From Chitinophaga sp. S165 (lineage in GTDB: Bacteria > Bacteroidota > Bacteroidia > Chitinophagales > Chitinophagaceae), in the NCBI RefSeq assembly GCF_003182155.1, contig NZ_QGTG01000011.1, forward strand, positions 101,307 through 165,306: DNA of 64,000 nt, given 5' to 3'. A model generated the notes under the pieces. That model was given only the letters and a program-made list of their open reading frames with translations, had not been told where the DNA came from and did no database searches. Positions 17,001-24,870 of the stretch are shown here, piece by piece. Made by a program: the position numbers and the translations under genes. Numbering within the stretch: the stretch's first letter is position 1; each line of letters opens with the position of its first letter.

Positions 17001-17305
17001 GAGAAGGCAACTACAGCGATGCCCATATCTTTCCTTTCATCTACAAACAGGATAACCTGGGTAAACTGATCGGTATGCCGGTACCTGGAACAGGTACAGC
17101 AGTATGGTGGGAAAGGCAGATAGATCCGACATTGGTTTTTGGTATTCCAATGGTAGCAGTGTTCGGAAGAACTGGCGATCATCCGCTGGAGAATACACAA
17201 CTGGAACCGGATATCCGTGTTCCACTGCGTTACGAAGATGCGTTGAGTGGTAAGGATAATCAGCTGGAAGCCGCCGTGACAGAGATGATGAAAGAGATCA
17301 AATAA
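14066..17305 (+). CDS. Tricorn-like S41-family protease
   Basis: A 1079-aa protein with a Sec signal peptide (residues 1-19, cleaved after AYA). Residues ~25-560 are PD40/WD40-type beta-propeller repeats (SPDGKTIAFGY, SPDGKEIAYMED and similar). A Lys-rich linker lies around 575-600, then more propeller-like sequence, a PDZ domain (about 785-855) and a C-terminal S41 peptidase core. The likely nucleophile is S984 in EGNYSDAHIFP, with VDTRFNGGGW upstream. Family members degrade peptides; this copy should act in the periplasm or at the surface. It is full length and ends in a clean terminator. The start codon sits directly against a long hairpin. Confidence 0.93.
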   Translation: MRKLLLALTMCYAATTAYAQENALWLQYPAISPDGKTIAFGYKGDIYRVDANGGVAIPITIHEAHDMMPVWSHDGKSLAFASDRYGNFDVFVMPATGGTPVRLTYNSAGDYPYDFTPDNKQVLFGSARNAPAANVRFSSGLFDNLYNVPVAGGRSILVSAAGAEWAHYNSKGSQIIFQDTKGYEDPWRKHHVSSVTRDIWVYDIAGKTYKQVSGYEGEDREPIFADDNQVFYLSEKGGIAQNLFKGSLTDKTKLQQLTRFEKHPVRHLSKSDDNLLCFTWNGEIYTLKEGQQPKKVAIQVFNDGRSSVTKPLSISGNVTGFAMSPNGKEMAFVARGEIFVTSVEGNMTKRITNTPQQERSVAWAPDGKHIVYAAERKGNWDIYQASIVRTEEPYFFASTILKEEPLIATEAEEFQPLFSPDGKEIAYMEDRNILRVFNVASKKSRTLLPAGRNFSYSDGDWQFFWSPDGKWIVTDDHQGYFNVSNAAIISADAKGQTIYPVMSGFGENNNKWAADGKVLTWLSDRNGRRGLATQGNRELDIFGVFFDQEAYDRYKLSKDEFNLLKEKEDNAKKSGKDSATTKKDTAATPKKPFNPDFNNLDGRIIRMTINSASISDYVLNNDASKVFYMAAFEKGYDLWVTEPRTGETKILAKLGGTPGSIELSKDGNTVFVNNRGSVVKVDATSGKITPISISTEFLLDQEAERRYIYQHAWKQVEDKFYDPAVLKKIDWEMYANNYARFLPHINNNYDFQELLSELLGELNASHTGGRFNASRADGDNTAALGLLYDETFIGNGLKVDEVITGGPFDKAFSKLKKGYIIERIDGNEISAQQDWAMLLNRKTGNNILVSIYDPATQKRWDESVKPISNQEEGNLMYKRWVNNMRNMVDKLSGGKIGYVHVQGMNDASYRSAYDEVMGKNREKQALIVDTRFNGGGWLHDDLYNFLGGKAYINFAPQSHRTKAWEPQTRWTRPSCVLMGEGNYSDAHIFPFIYKQDNLGKLIGMPVPGTGTAVWWERQIDPTLVFGIPMVAVFGRTGDHPLENTQLEPDIRVPLRYEDALSGKDNQLEAAVTEMMKEIK

Positions 17306-17325
17306 AACAACTTTATATCAATGAA

Positions 17326-17359
17326 AAGGGTGCATCAACGGCGTGATGCACCCTTTTTT
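17326..17359 (+). terminator. Rho-independent terminator after the tricorn-like gene
   Basis: A perfect 12-bp stem AAGGGTGCATCA / TGATGCACCCTT with loop ACGGCG, followed by a T run. Confidence 0.9.
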
Positions 17360-17453
17360 ATTATACCGTAACAGTTAAATGATCAAACGGATTGCCATCC
17401 CGGAATCGGGACGGCTTTTTTCCTTTTTGCTAAAATGACTGCATGCAGATCCT

Positions 17454-18395
17454 TTAATCATTTCCGCTCATCTGCATATTCCTGTTCTGGCCATTAGAAC
17501 TGTATGTCAGGCTATTCTTAGCAAAGCGGGGGTATTTGTCCTGGTATTTTTTGTGCACAGCATCAGGCTGTTTAATACCATTCACAGTAATTTCAGTAGG
17601 AGTGAGGGTCAGCAAACGGAGGTCGGCAGCACTGTTGATCAGTTTATCACTCACCATATCGGCCATCATTTCATCCAGCAGTTTTCTGTCTGCCGCCGCC
17701 TGTGCACGGTCTTTCTCCGCCTGAACACGGTCCCTGGCAGCTTGTTCCCTGTCTTTCTCAGCCTGCAAGCGATCCCTTACAGCCTGTTCTCTGTCTTTCT
17801 CAGCCTGCGCACGGTCCCTTACAGCCTGCTCCCTGTCCTTATCAGCCTGTACACGATCTCTCTCTGCCTGCTCTCTGTCTCTATCTGCCTGTAAACGATC
17901 GCGGTCAGCCTGCTCTTTGTCCCGCAGGCGCTGGTTTTTATCCTGATCGGCCCGTGAACGGTCTTTAATGGCCTGTTCTCTGTCTTTCTCAGCCTGTGCA
18001 CGATCTCTCAGTGCCTGCTGTCTGTCTTTATCGGCCTGAAGACGGTCGAGCCTTGCCTGTTCCCTGTCTTTCTCCGCTTGTATACGATCAAGTCTTGCCT
18101 GTTCACGGTCTTTCTTCATTTGTGCAATAGCACTATCGACAATTTTCTTGTAGTCGCCCCATTTTTCCTGCGGAACAAGTATACCATCAACAGAGAGGAA
18201 GCTCAGTTTATCATCGACAAACTCCATGTGATAAGTCTTATCATCATCATTGATAGTGATGCGCGACTTCCCGTTTCGTCCATCGCTGGAATAGTTACTG
18301 GTCGAAGATGTTGATTGTTGCGCGTTTACGGAAATCGTCAATACCAGCAGGCATGCAGCAAGCAGTATGTTGCTTGTAAAATAATTTGTTCTCAT
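17454..18395 (-). CDS. Secreted coiled-coil protein with 20 heptad repeats, next to an M56 peptidase
   Basis: A 313-aa protein with a Sec signal peptide (residues 1-25, cleaved after VNA). Residues 98-237 are twenty consecutive 7-residue units of the form x-Q-A-x-K/R-D-R (EQARLDR, IQAEKDR, EQAVRDR and so on), expected to form one long, highly charged helix or coiled coil. The N-terminal segment (27-95) and the C-terminal segment (238-313) are non-repetitive. No enzyme motif is present. The neighbouring M56 peptidase has a tail of the same heptad type, so physical pairing or proteolytic regulation between the two is plausible but inferred. It is 213 bp downstream of that gene on the same strand. 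Confidence 0.75.
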   Translation of the reverse strand: MRTNYFTSNILLAACLLVLTISVNAQQSTSSTSNYSSDGRNGKSRITINDDDKTYHMEFVDDKLSFLSVDGILVPQEKWGDYKKIVDSAIAQMKKDREQARLDRIQAEKDREQARLDRLQADKDRQQALRDRAQAEKDREQAIKDRSRADQDKNQRLRDKEQADRDRLQADRDREQAERDRVQADKDREQAVRDRAQAEKDREQAVRDRLQAEKDREQAARDRVQAEKDRAQAAADRKLLDEMMADMVSDKLINSAADLRLLTLTPTEITVNGIKQPDAVHKKYQDKYPRFAKNSLTYSSNGQNRNMQMSGND

Positions 18396-18608
18396 TTTCT
18401 GATGAATTTAAAGTTTGTAATAAGGCCCGGGATGTACAGGCAATAAACATCCTGTTACAGCTTTAGCTGTAAAAAAATGATGGAAATAGCTCTCCTGTCA
18501 CAGTGCGGACTGTGAAAATTTTCAGGTCATATCTGTTATTTTAGAATGGTAGCGGCAATACAATGCCATCCGTGTTTATAGCACGGTTTTTAAAACGATG
18601 GTCTGTTG
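18396..18608. other. Intergenic segment with small hairpins
   Basis: Two perfect 7-bp stems are seen: TTACAGC/GCTGTAA (18455-18472) and TCACAGT/ACTGTGA (18498-18515). Neither is followed by a T run on the minus strand, so they are not clear terminators. They may be regulator sites or mRNA structures between the M56 gene and the coiled-coil gene. Confidence 0.35.
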
Positions 18609-20558
18609 TTATATAGCTGGAAATTGTGTTTGTCGTCTCTTATCTGCCTCCGCCTGTGCACGGTCTTTCTCACCTTGCAAGCGGTCCAGTATGGCTTGTT
18701 GTCTGTCTTTTTCAGCCTGCATGCGATCCCTATTGGCTTGCTCCCTGTCTCTGTCTGCCTGCATACGGTCTTTAACGGCTTGCTCCCGGTCCCTCTCCGC
18801 CTGCATACGATCTTTAACGGCTTGTTCCCTGTCTCTCTCCGCCTGTGCACGATCTCTGATGGCCTGCTCTCGGTCTCTGTCTGCCTGCTCCTTATCCCTG
18901 ATGCTCTGTTGCCTGTCTTTCTCTGCCTGTACATGTGCGAGTCTTGCATCTTCTTTCTGACGTTCCCTTATTTCACGTGCAGTACGTTGTTCGGCAGTTT
19001 CATTTACAGTGAGGGAAGCAGTTAATCTGTTCAACCTGGGACTATTCTCCGGATGATATGGCTTTCTGATGACTGGCTGCCGGCGTTGGCGGGGACTATA
19101 AAATGGGGCCTGTGATCTGCCTTGTATTTCTCCACCATACTGACCTCCACCAGACTCACCTCCACCATACTGGCTGCTACTACTATACTGGCCACTACCA
19201 TACTGACTTCGACCATACTGGCTGTTATCTTTCGCCTTGTCCTGATGGGCATTATATCTCTGAGTTACTTCCATTCCATCGTTCTGAACGATATTGGCAT
19301 TTACTACCTCCATTGGCTGAACTGTCTGATCGCTCGTTGCGGAAGATCTATCCGAAGATTCATCAGTAGGATGTTGATATTTGTTTTCGATCACATTATT
19401 GGCAGTACTTCCGGCTGGCTTATCAGCTGCACGGATGATAGCAGAAAACTGTTGCTGTACAGGTGGTGTATAATAGTACGCCTTTGCTGTATGTTTACTG
19501 CTGAAGATATCATGTTCTATCTCCCGCAGTTGTGTAATAGCGGCGGTCGATAAAATAGCCGTCAGCAAAATAATACCGGCAAGGAAGAAGACTTTTTCGC
19601 CTGTTCCCAGCGATTGATTTTTATTATTGATAATGCGGCTGACCCTTTGCAATAACTGGTTCTTTTTGCCAGGAAATGCTACTGCAGATGGATAGTTGTA
19701 CATAGCATGTTCCTTGAAACTGATCAGTGCCTGTATGAACTCTCTCTTGTTACCGGTTTGTCCGAGAGCAATATCATCACAACAGTGTTCCCGTTCATCG
19801 CGCAGCAATGCGGACATCCACAACAGACCCGGATTAAAGAAGTAAACAGTTTCACAAACCGTTTGTAGAAGATTAACCAGGTAATCGTGCCGGCGTATGT
19901 GTGCCAGTTCATGCAGCAGCACAGCCTCTATCTGTTCCACCGGCAAACCTGTCAGCAATCCCGCAGGCATCAGTATCACCGGTTTCATATGGCCTATTAC
20001 CATAGGCACTTTCACGCGGGCAGATTCGAGTAAACGGACATAACGCCTGATATGCAGTTTCCTGCAAAGGAGTACCAGCCGTTCCTGCCAGTCTGCCGTG
20101 GTAATTGTGTAGGTACTCCTGGTCTTTTGCAGATAGATCAGACCCTGTACCATCCTGAGAGAACGGAAGGTGAAGAAAATAGCCCATATCAGCACCAGCA
20201 GTGGCGCATGATCGGATATATAAGCGGCACAACTATCGGTAAACAGTCTCACATTGACAGCATCAAGATTCAGCAGCTGTGAGGCATTCTGTCCGATAGC
20301 ACCTGCCAGTGGTACCATGCTCCTTGAAGGCCCGCTTAAACCATGAATGAAGGTCCATGCACAGGCCAGTATAAATAAGATGAACTGGATGAATACAATG
20401 TTATACCTCAACTGCGCCTTCACCCTTTTAGCGGTTTGCAGTAAGACGGCTGTGACAACAGCCAGCAGCAATCCCTGCCAGAGAGAATGCACCAGCATCC
20501 AGCTAAAGGCCTGAAGGAACCGTTCAATACCAGCATTTATGTTGAGGTACGGGTACAT
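18609..20558 (-). CDS. M56-family (BlaR1-like) membrane metallopeptidase with coiled-coil tail
   Basis: A 649-aa protein. The N-terminal ~345 residues are a BlaR1/MecR1-type peptidase with membrane helices at about 20-42, 53-72, 115-135 and 318-338. The zinc motif HELAH is at 216-220, and E256 in REHCCDD is the likely third ligand. No penicillin-binding sensor domain follows. Instead there is a 200-residue Gln/Gly/Ser-rich linker and then 14 heptads of the form x-Q-A-x-K/R-D-R (543-640). Family members cleave or destabilise the paired BlaI repressor after sensing an envelope signal. BlaI is encoded directly upstream with a 26-bp gap, so the two form an operon. The signal sensed is unknown. 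Confidence 0.88.
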   Translation of the reverse strand: MYPYLNINAGIERFLQAFSWMLVHSLWQGLLLAVVTAVLLQTAKRVKAQLRYNIVFIQFILFILACAWTFIHGLSGPSRSMVPLAGAIGQNASQLLNLDAVNVRLFTDSCAAYISDHAPLLVLIWAIFFTFRSLRMVQGLIYLQKTRSTYTITTADWQERLVLLCRKLHIRRYVRLLESARVKVPMVIGHMKPVILMPAGLLTGLPVEQIEAVLLHELAHIRRHDYLVNLLQTVCETVYFFNPGLLWMSALLRDEREHCCDDIALGQTGNKREFIQALISFKEHAMYNYPSAVAFPGKKNQLLQRVSRIINNKNQSLGTGEKVFFLAGIILLTAILSTAAITQLREIEHDIFSSKHTAKAYYYTPPVQQQFSAIIRAADKPAGSTANNVIENKYQHPTDESSDRSSATSDQTVQPMEVVNANIVQNDGMEVTQRYNAHQDKAKDNSQYGRSQYGSGQYSSSSQYGGGESGGGQYGGEIQGRSQAPFYSPRQRRQPVIRKPYHPENSPRLNRLTASLTVNETAEQRTAREIRERQKEDARLAHVQAEKDRQQSIRDKEQADRDREQAIRDRAQAERDREQAVKDRMQAERDREQAVKDRMQADRDREQANRDRMQAEKDRQQAILDRLQGEKDRAQAEADKRRQTQFPAI

Positions 20559-20584
20559 GGATATAAATTGATTTAATTGTCGTC

Positions 20585-20986
20585 TTATTTACCTTCCATA
20601 TTTTTCAATAACTCTTTCATTTTCTTCAACTCTTCCGGAGAGGTCTTATCATTACCCAGTAATGCCACCATCAGGTCGCTGGGAGAGCCGTTATACATGC
20701 TATCCATAAACCGGTTCAGCAGGGTGCCTTTCACCTTTTTCTCCTCAACAGCAGCACTATAAACGTGCTTCATGCTGCTTTCGTCACGCTCCAGCATCCC
20801 TTTTTCCTTCATAACCTGCATCAGTTTCAGAGTACTGGTATAGATCACCGCCTCCTTCTGCTCGTTCAGCTTATCATGAACAAAGCGCACAGTAGAGGGG
20901 CCATACTGCCACAGGACCTGCAGTACGTCCATTTCTGTCTTCGTCGGCACCATTTCCGGGGATGTATCTTTCTTAAATAAACTCAT
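20585..20986 (-). CDS. BlaI/MecI-family transcriptional repressor
   Basis: About 133 aa with start ATG 20986; the longer reading from 21022 would begin upstream of the promoter and is rejected. It has a winged-helix N-terminus (MVPTKTEMDVLQVLWQYGPSTVRFVHDKL, with YTSTLKLMQVMKEKGML) and a C-terminal dimerisation helix region. Such repressors control their own operon with an M56 partner and are inactivated by proteolysis. Here that partner follows immediately. Autoregulation is likely, since a 10-bp palindrome sits in the promoter spacer. Confidence 0.92.
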   Translation of the reverse strand: MSLFKKDTSPEMVPTKTEMDVLQVLWQYGPSTVRFVHDKLNEQKEAVIYTSTLKLMQVMKEKGMLERDESSMKHVYSAAVEEKKVKGTLLNRFMDSMYNGSPSDLMVALLGNDKTSPEELKKMKELLKNMEGK

Positions 20987-20991
20987 GATAC

Positions 20992-21022
20992 CAAAGGTAT
21001 GTATTAAAAACGTACGTTGCAA
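20992..21022 (-). promoter_or_regulatory. blaI promoter with palindromic operator candidate
   Basis: On the minus strand TTG (21022-21020), a 20-bp spacer, then TACCTTTG (20999-20992). The perfect palindrome AACGTACGTT (21009-21018) lies in the spacer and is a candidate BlaI site. The -7 element ends only five bases before the ATG, so the transcript has a very short leader or none. Confidence 0.6.
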
Positions 21023-21055
21023 TAGGTAGGCTTATTTTTTTTCCCATACCCCGTC

Positions 21056-21410
21056 ATCTATGTACCAGGAAGACCAGGTAATGCAGCAAACGTTCTTATA
21101 AAGTTCCTGTCCTTATTGTCTAAAGCTGTCACCACCGTAAATAAGCATGAAGTAATTATAGGGCCCACATATGTATCCCATCATTTATATACTGGGAAGA
21201 CCAGCCAGCAGAGGCTCAGGTTGGAGTTCCTGGCCTCAGTTATTTGAAGCATGCTGATGCGATGCAACAGGGGTTTAATCAATAACCTAAAGCTCAACCG
21301 CCAAATAAAAGCTAAATAAAAAGGAGTTTCAAAGAACTGCAGCCAGAAGCCGAAGCAGCTGAACATTTCCTGCCTATAAGAATAACCCGGCCATAACTTC
21401 AACTTGCGAA
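21056..21410 (+). repeat. Gene-free interval with a diverged third copy of the dispersed repeat
   Basis: Bases 21186-21345 align with the right arm at 11785-11960: GGGAAGACCAGCC, then TGGCCTCAGTTATTTGAAG, CAGGGGTTTA, AACCGCCAA, and TTTCAAAGAAC...CAGCCAG in the same order and spacing. The sequence has drifted more than the two arms have from each other. A short related segment (GGAAGACCAG with flanks) also occurs at 21066-21085. No gene is seen between blaI and the next promoter. Confidence 0.65.
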
Positions 21411-21455
21411 TTGACTGCTTCAACCCTCAATTCGTCCACCTATGCCAACTCAACA

Positions 21456-21486
21456 TTGATGAACGTTAATAACGGCTATACTTTTG
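21456..21486 (+). promoter_or_regulatory. Promoter of the epoxide-hydrolase-like gene
   Basis: TTG at 21456-21458, a 20-bp spacer and TACTTTTG at 21479-21486 match the Bacteroidota consensus. It lies inside the longer open frame and therefore supports the downstream ATG at 21525. Confidence 0.55.
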
Positions 21487-21524
21487 ACACACGAAAAAAA
21501 TATCCTTACATAAAACAAAATGAA

Positions 21525-22787
21525 ATGAAAACGAATATAGTAAAGACATTGGCCGCCGGAGCGCTGATGTTATTCACAGCAACAGGTTTTGCACAAAGTA
21601 AATCCGAAGCCATCCGTCCTTTCCACATCAACGTTCCCGAACAGACATTAACAGAACTTCGCCAACGTATCAATGCCACGAAATGGGTGGATAAAGAAAC
21701 CGTGAACGACCAGTCACAAGGTGTTAAACTGGAACAGATGCAGAGGCTTCTGAAATACTGGGGCACTGATTATGACTGGCGGAATGTAGAAGCTAAGTTG
21801 AATGCACTGCCGCAATTCGTAACTAACATTGATGGCCTGGACATACATTTCATACACGTACGTTCCAAACATAAAAATGCAATGCCATTATTACTGACAC
21901 ATGGTTGGCCGGGTTCAGTCCTTGAAATGGTAAAAGCTATCGGCCCGCTGACCGATCCTACAAAATATGGCGGCACAGCTGATGACGCATTTGATGTTGT
22001 AATACCATCCATGCCGGGTTATGGTTTCTCTGAGAAACCTAAAGAACCAGGATGGGGTGTTGAAAGAATGGGGCGTGCCTGGGATGTATTAATGAAACGT
22101 TTAGATTACCAGCACTATGTATCACAGGGTGGTGACTGGGGTGCAGTTGTCGCAGATGCCATGGGACGTCAGGCGCCTGAAGGTTTACTGGGCATCCATG
22201 TGAATATGCCGGCTACCGTACCTGCAGATATCGCCAATGCACTGAAGAACGGTGACCTTGCACCTGCTGGATTATCCGATAAAGAAAAGGCAGCTTACGC
22301 TTCACTCAATAAGCTTTATACTAGAGGTGCCGGTTATGCGGGTATGATGGTAACACGTCCTGAAACTTTAGGCTTCGGATTGACCGATTCTCCTGTGGCC
22401 CTGGCTTCTTTCTTCATGGATAAATTCAACGACTGGACTTACAGTGGAGGTAATGCAGAGAAGTCACTTACCAAAGACGAAATACTGGATGACATTACAT
22501 TGTACTGGGTGACCGGAACAGCAGCTTCTGCCGCACAGTTGTATTGGGAAAACAACAATAACAACTTCAACGCGGTAGAGCAGAAGACGAATGAGATCAA
22601 GGTCCCTGTTGCTATAACCGTGTTCCCTGGTGAAATTTACCAGGCGCCTAAAACATGGGCAGAACGTGCGTATCCTCACCTGACCTATTTTAATGAGGTG
22701 AAGAAAGGTGGCCACTTTGCTGCATGGGAAGAACCACAATTATTCGCTGAAGAATTACGTGCAGCATTTAAACCACTGCGCAAGTAA
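21525..22787 (+). CDS. Secreted epoxide-hydrolase-like alpha/beta hydrolase
   Basis: 420 aa from ATG 21525, where a signal peptide begins (MKTNIVKTLAAG, cleaved after GFA); the frame is open upstream but a promoter lies there. The protein starts with an epoxide hydrolase N-terminal domain (about residues 27-130) and continues as an alpha/beta hydrolase. Visible motifs are HGWPGS (oxyanion region), GGDWGAVV with the nucleophile Asp, and the late KGGHFAAWEEP with the catalytic His. Such enzymes open epoxides to diols; related family members have other ester or ether substrates, so the exact reaction is uncertain. The signal peptide suggests periplasmic action, which is less common for this family. 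Confidence 0.9.
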   Translation: MKTNIVKTLAAGALMLFTATGFAQSKSEAIRPFHINVPEQTLTELRQRINATKWVDKETVNDQSQGVKLEQMQRLLKYWGTDYDWRNVEAKLNALPQFVTNIDGLDIHFIHVRSKHKNAMPLLLTHGWPGSVLEMVKAIGPLTDPTKYGGTADDAFDVVIPSMPGYGFSEKPKEPGWGVERMGRAWDVLMKRLDYQHYVSQGGDWGAVVADAMGRQAPEGLLGIHVNMPATVPADIANALKNGDLAPAGLSDKEKAAYASLNKLYTRGAGYAGMMVTRPETLGFGLTDSPVALASFFMDKFNDWTYSGGNAEKSLTKDEILDDITLYWVTGTAASAAQLYWENNNNNFNAVEQKTNEIKVPVAITVFPGEIYQAPKTWAERAYPHLTYFNEVKKGGHFAAWEEPQLFAEELRAAFKPLRK

Positions 22788-22822
22788 CAATCGGATCGCT
22801 TTTTCTTTTGGAGGTTTTATAT

Positions 22823-22865
22823 AAAAAAGGACCGCCCTGGAATATTCCGGGGCGGTCTTTTTATC
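22823..22865. terminator. Bidirectional terminator
   Basis: GACCGCCC...GGGCGGTC stem (with a short mismatch region) flanked by A and T runs, between the convergent hydrolase and lyase genes. Confidence 0.85.
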
Positions 22866-22900
22866 CGCTATAGCTGTTATCTGTTTACGGCTGTTTGTTA

Positions 22901-24055
22901 TTACAGGCCTGGTACGTTAAAGTGTGTATAGGAGGTGAAGCCTAAGAATGTTCTGTCGTTAGGCACATACAGCGGGTCCTGCAGTTCCCGGAGGTACTTC
23001 AGGTTAGCTGTTTTGTAATAGCTGTAAGCCACTTCGGTACCTGGGAATACAGGGCTGGACGTAGTACAGATCTTACAGGAAGTAGTTCTGCCGTAAGCAG
23101 CTCTCATATAATCATAGCCTTTGCTGAGCAGGTTTGAATTGAAGGTATACAGGGAGTTATCGCCCTGTATCCTGGCCAGTTCAGCAGCATATGAAAATGC
23201 TGTCAGTGAATACTGGAAATGTACGCAGTCATTTCTGTCGCAATATTCAGGAATAGAGCCATCCGCCTTAATGATAATAGGCAGGTGTTGCGTAATGATA
23301 TTGTAACCGTTCTGATAAACAGTCTTGCTGTTCAGGAAGATCCCAATAGCCATTTTCGCATAACCGGCAGAAGCGTTCCAGTTGTTGTTGTAGGCAGGTG
23401 TGTTGTTAATGTAGTTGTTCTTCACCAGGTTCAGATAGTTGTTGAACTGGTTGATGTCGGCGGTAGCCCAGCCGGCCGACTTTCCAAAGGCCTTGTAATA
23501 ACGCATGATCTCTGCCGCAGCTACGAAGCTCGGAGTGGTCCAGGATGCCTCCAGGGAAGGCTGGTACTGGTTAGCGCCCGACATCAGTGCGTAGTTTTTG
23601 AACGTGTAAGACCAGCCGTTCAGAATGGCGATACATTGCTGAGCATATGTAGCTGTACCCGTCTTAGCCCAACGTAATGCCAGTGCGTACGCCAGTACGG
23701 CGTCTTTCCTGATCTGACTTTTAGATTCTGTCGTTGCCCCGTTTGAACCTACAGTTACGGTCGCCCAGTATTTAGTAGGAAGCGGATTGTTGTTTACATA
23801 GTCCAGTACTTTCTGGTAAGAGGCAGTACGTACCGGTTCTCCGCCATTTACCTCGGAACCTATGAGGTCAAGGCTGGCTTGTGTATTCAGTACACCAGGA
23901 TGTACAAATGTATCTATCGCTGCAGCAGCTGCTACCAGGTTGTTAGCCAAAGCAGGCTTCGCAGCGTTTTCATCTTGTTTTTTGCACATCAGCAATAGCG
24001 TTGCCATGGCAAACGTAGTCATGCAAAGGAGGAGGGAATTTACGGTCTTCTTCAT
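22901..24055 (-). CDS. Alginate-lyase-like lipoprotein (polysaccharide lyase fold)
   Basis: A 384-aa protein with a lipoprotein signal: LLLMC with the acylated Cys at about residue 24, then KKQ. The mature part is an alpha/alpha-toroid type domain like the alginate lyase superfamily (PL5-like), with repeated helical segments (RKDAVLAYALALRWAKTG, NNNWNASAGYAKMAIG, DRNDCVHFQYSLTAF). The NNNW and HFQYSL segments match positions that form the active site in this family. The substrate could be alginate or another uronate polymer. It stands alone rather than in a polysaccharide-utilisation locus. Placement on the outer membrane surface is likely but inferred. Confidence 0.82.
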   Translation of the reverse strand: MKKTVNSLLLCMTTFAMATLLLMCKKQDENAAKPALANNLVAAAAAIDTFVHPGVLNTQASLDLIGSEVNGGEPVRTASYQKVLDYVNNNPLPTKYWATVTVGSNGATTESKSQIRKDAVLAYALALRWAKTGTATYAQQCIAILNGWSYTFKNYALMSGANQYQPSLEASWTTPSFVAAAEIMRYYKAFGKSAGWATADINQFNNYLNLVKNNYINNTPAYNNNWNASAGYAKMAIGIFLNSKTVYQNGYNIITQHLPIIIKADGSIPEYCDRNDCVHFQYSLTAFSYAAELARIQGDNSLYTFNSNLLSKGYDYMRAAYGRTTSCKICTTSSPVFPGTEVAYSYYKTANLKYLRELQDPLYVPNDRTFLGFTSYTHFNVPGL

Positions 24056-24260
24056 GTTTAAGAGGGATTTATCAGGCTATAGCGGAATTCGTTGTGGTCT
24101 GATAGAAGTATATAATGGTTATGCGTCTGTTTTACGTTGGATATGAGGGAACCAGGTGTAAATAATGTCCAGAAACGACGGTTGTAGGGTTATTATTGTA
24201 TTAAGTTTACAATAATTACAATATTTTCCTGTTCTCTGGAGAACAAATTTTCTGAGAAGT

Positions 24261-24292
24261 CTTGTGTATGGCAACAAGCTACCATACACAAG
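24261..24292 (-). terminator. Terminator hairpin downstream of the VOC gene
   Basis: A perfect 11-bp stem CTTGTGTATGG / CCATACACAAG with a 10-base loop. It lies about 50 bases past the VOC gene on the minus strand. T-rich sequence is present on both sides. Confidence 0.65.
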
Positions 24293-24341
24293 ATCTTTTG
24301 TTACTTGTGTAATTATCTGAATAACAAAGGAACATCAGATA

Positions 24342-24734
24342 TTAAGCCGGGTCGCCTTGTTCACATAACATCATGTAGGCGCCTGCGGGGTCTTGTATTA
24401 GGCCATACCAGTCATTCCCCATTTTACGTTTATCGCCGATCACCTTCCCGCCCAGGGCTTTAACCTGCTCCAGGCTGTTATCCAGGTTTGCCACGGCTAC
24501 ATACACCAGCCAGTAGGGAGGAATGTAACTGTTAGACCCTTTCGCATGACAAACACCAGTTGTGCCGGTTGCCTGATCCCCATCGGGGACCTGCATAACG
24601 AAGTCCTCGTAATCGCCCATACTGAGCCCTGTTTTTTCCCATCCTATTACCTTCTGATAGAATTCACTGACTGCAACGGCATCAGGAACTGCGAGATCAT
24701 GCCAGAGAATGGTGCCTGGTTTCTTTTTTTCCAT
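24342..24734 (-). CDS. VOC-family (glyoxalase/bleomycin-resistance fold) protein
   Basis: A 130-aa protein made of two beta-alpha-beta-beta-beta modules of the vicinal oxygen chelate fold: ILWHDLAVPDAVAVSEFYQKVIGW in the first, and YVAVANLDNSLEQVKALGGKVIG...DPAGAYMMLCE in the second. Metal ligands of the family would be the early His (residue 12) and the late Glu (in LCEQ). The substrate is unknown; members range from dioxygenases and isomerases to antibiotic-binding proteins. It is transcribed divergently from the GlxA-type regulator. Confidence 0.85.
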   Translation of the reverse strand: MEKKKPGTILWHDLAVPDAVAVSEFYQKVIGWEKTGLSMGDYEDFVMQVPDGDQATGTTGVCHAKGSNSYIPPYWLVYVAVANLDNSLEQVKALGGKVIGDKRKMGNDWYGLIQDPAGAYMMLCEQGDPA

Positions 24735-24870
24735 AATTGTGGTTTATATATTGCCCGGCTCCTAAGATACGGATTGTAATCTTTTCTAGAATAACTGAGA
24801 ATGAGGCTGGAAGGGTGTATTTGGGACAAATGTCGTAACTTGACCAGCACTTTGTTTAAAACCTGAAATC

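Noticed and set aside
16421..17200. 259-codon minus-strand frame inside the tricorn-like gene
   Set aside because: A shadow of the S41 coding region; no known features, and the + strand gene is well supported.
17536..18001. Leu/Ser/Cys-rich frames on the + strand opposite the heptad arrays (also 18598-19025)
   Set aside because: They are mirror frames of the repetitive heptad coding sequence, not separate genes.
21411..21525. Longer N-terminus of the epoxide-hydrolase-like protein
   Set aside because: A good promoter lies inside that stretch and the ATG at 21525 begins a signal peptide.
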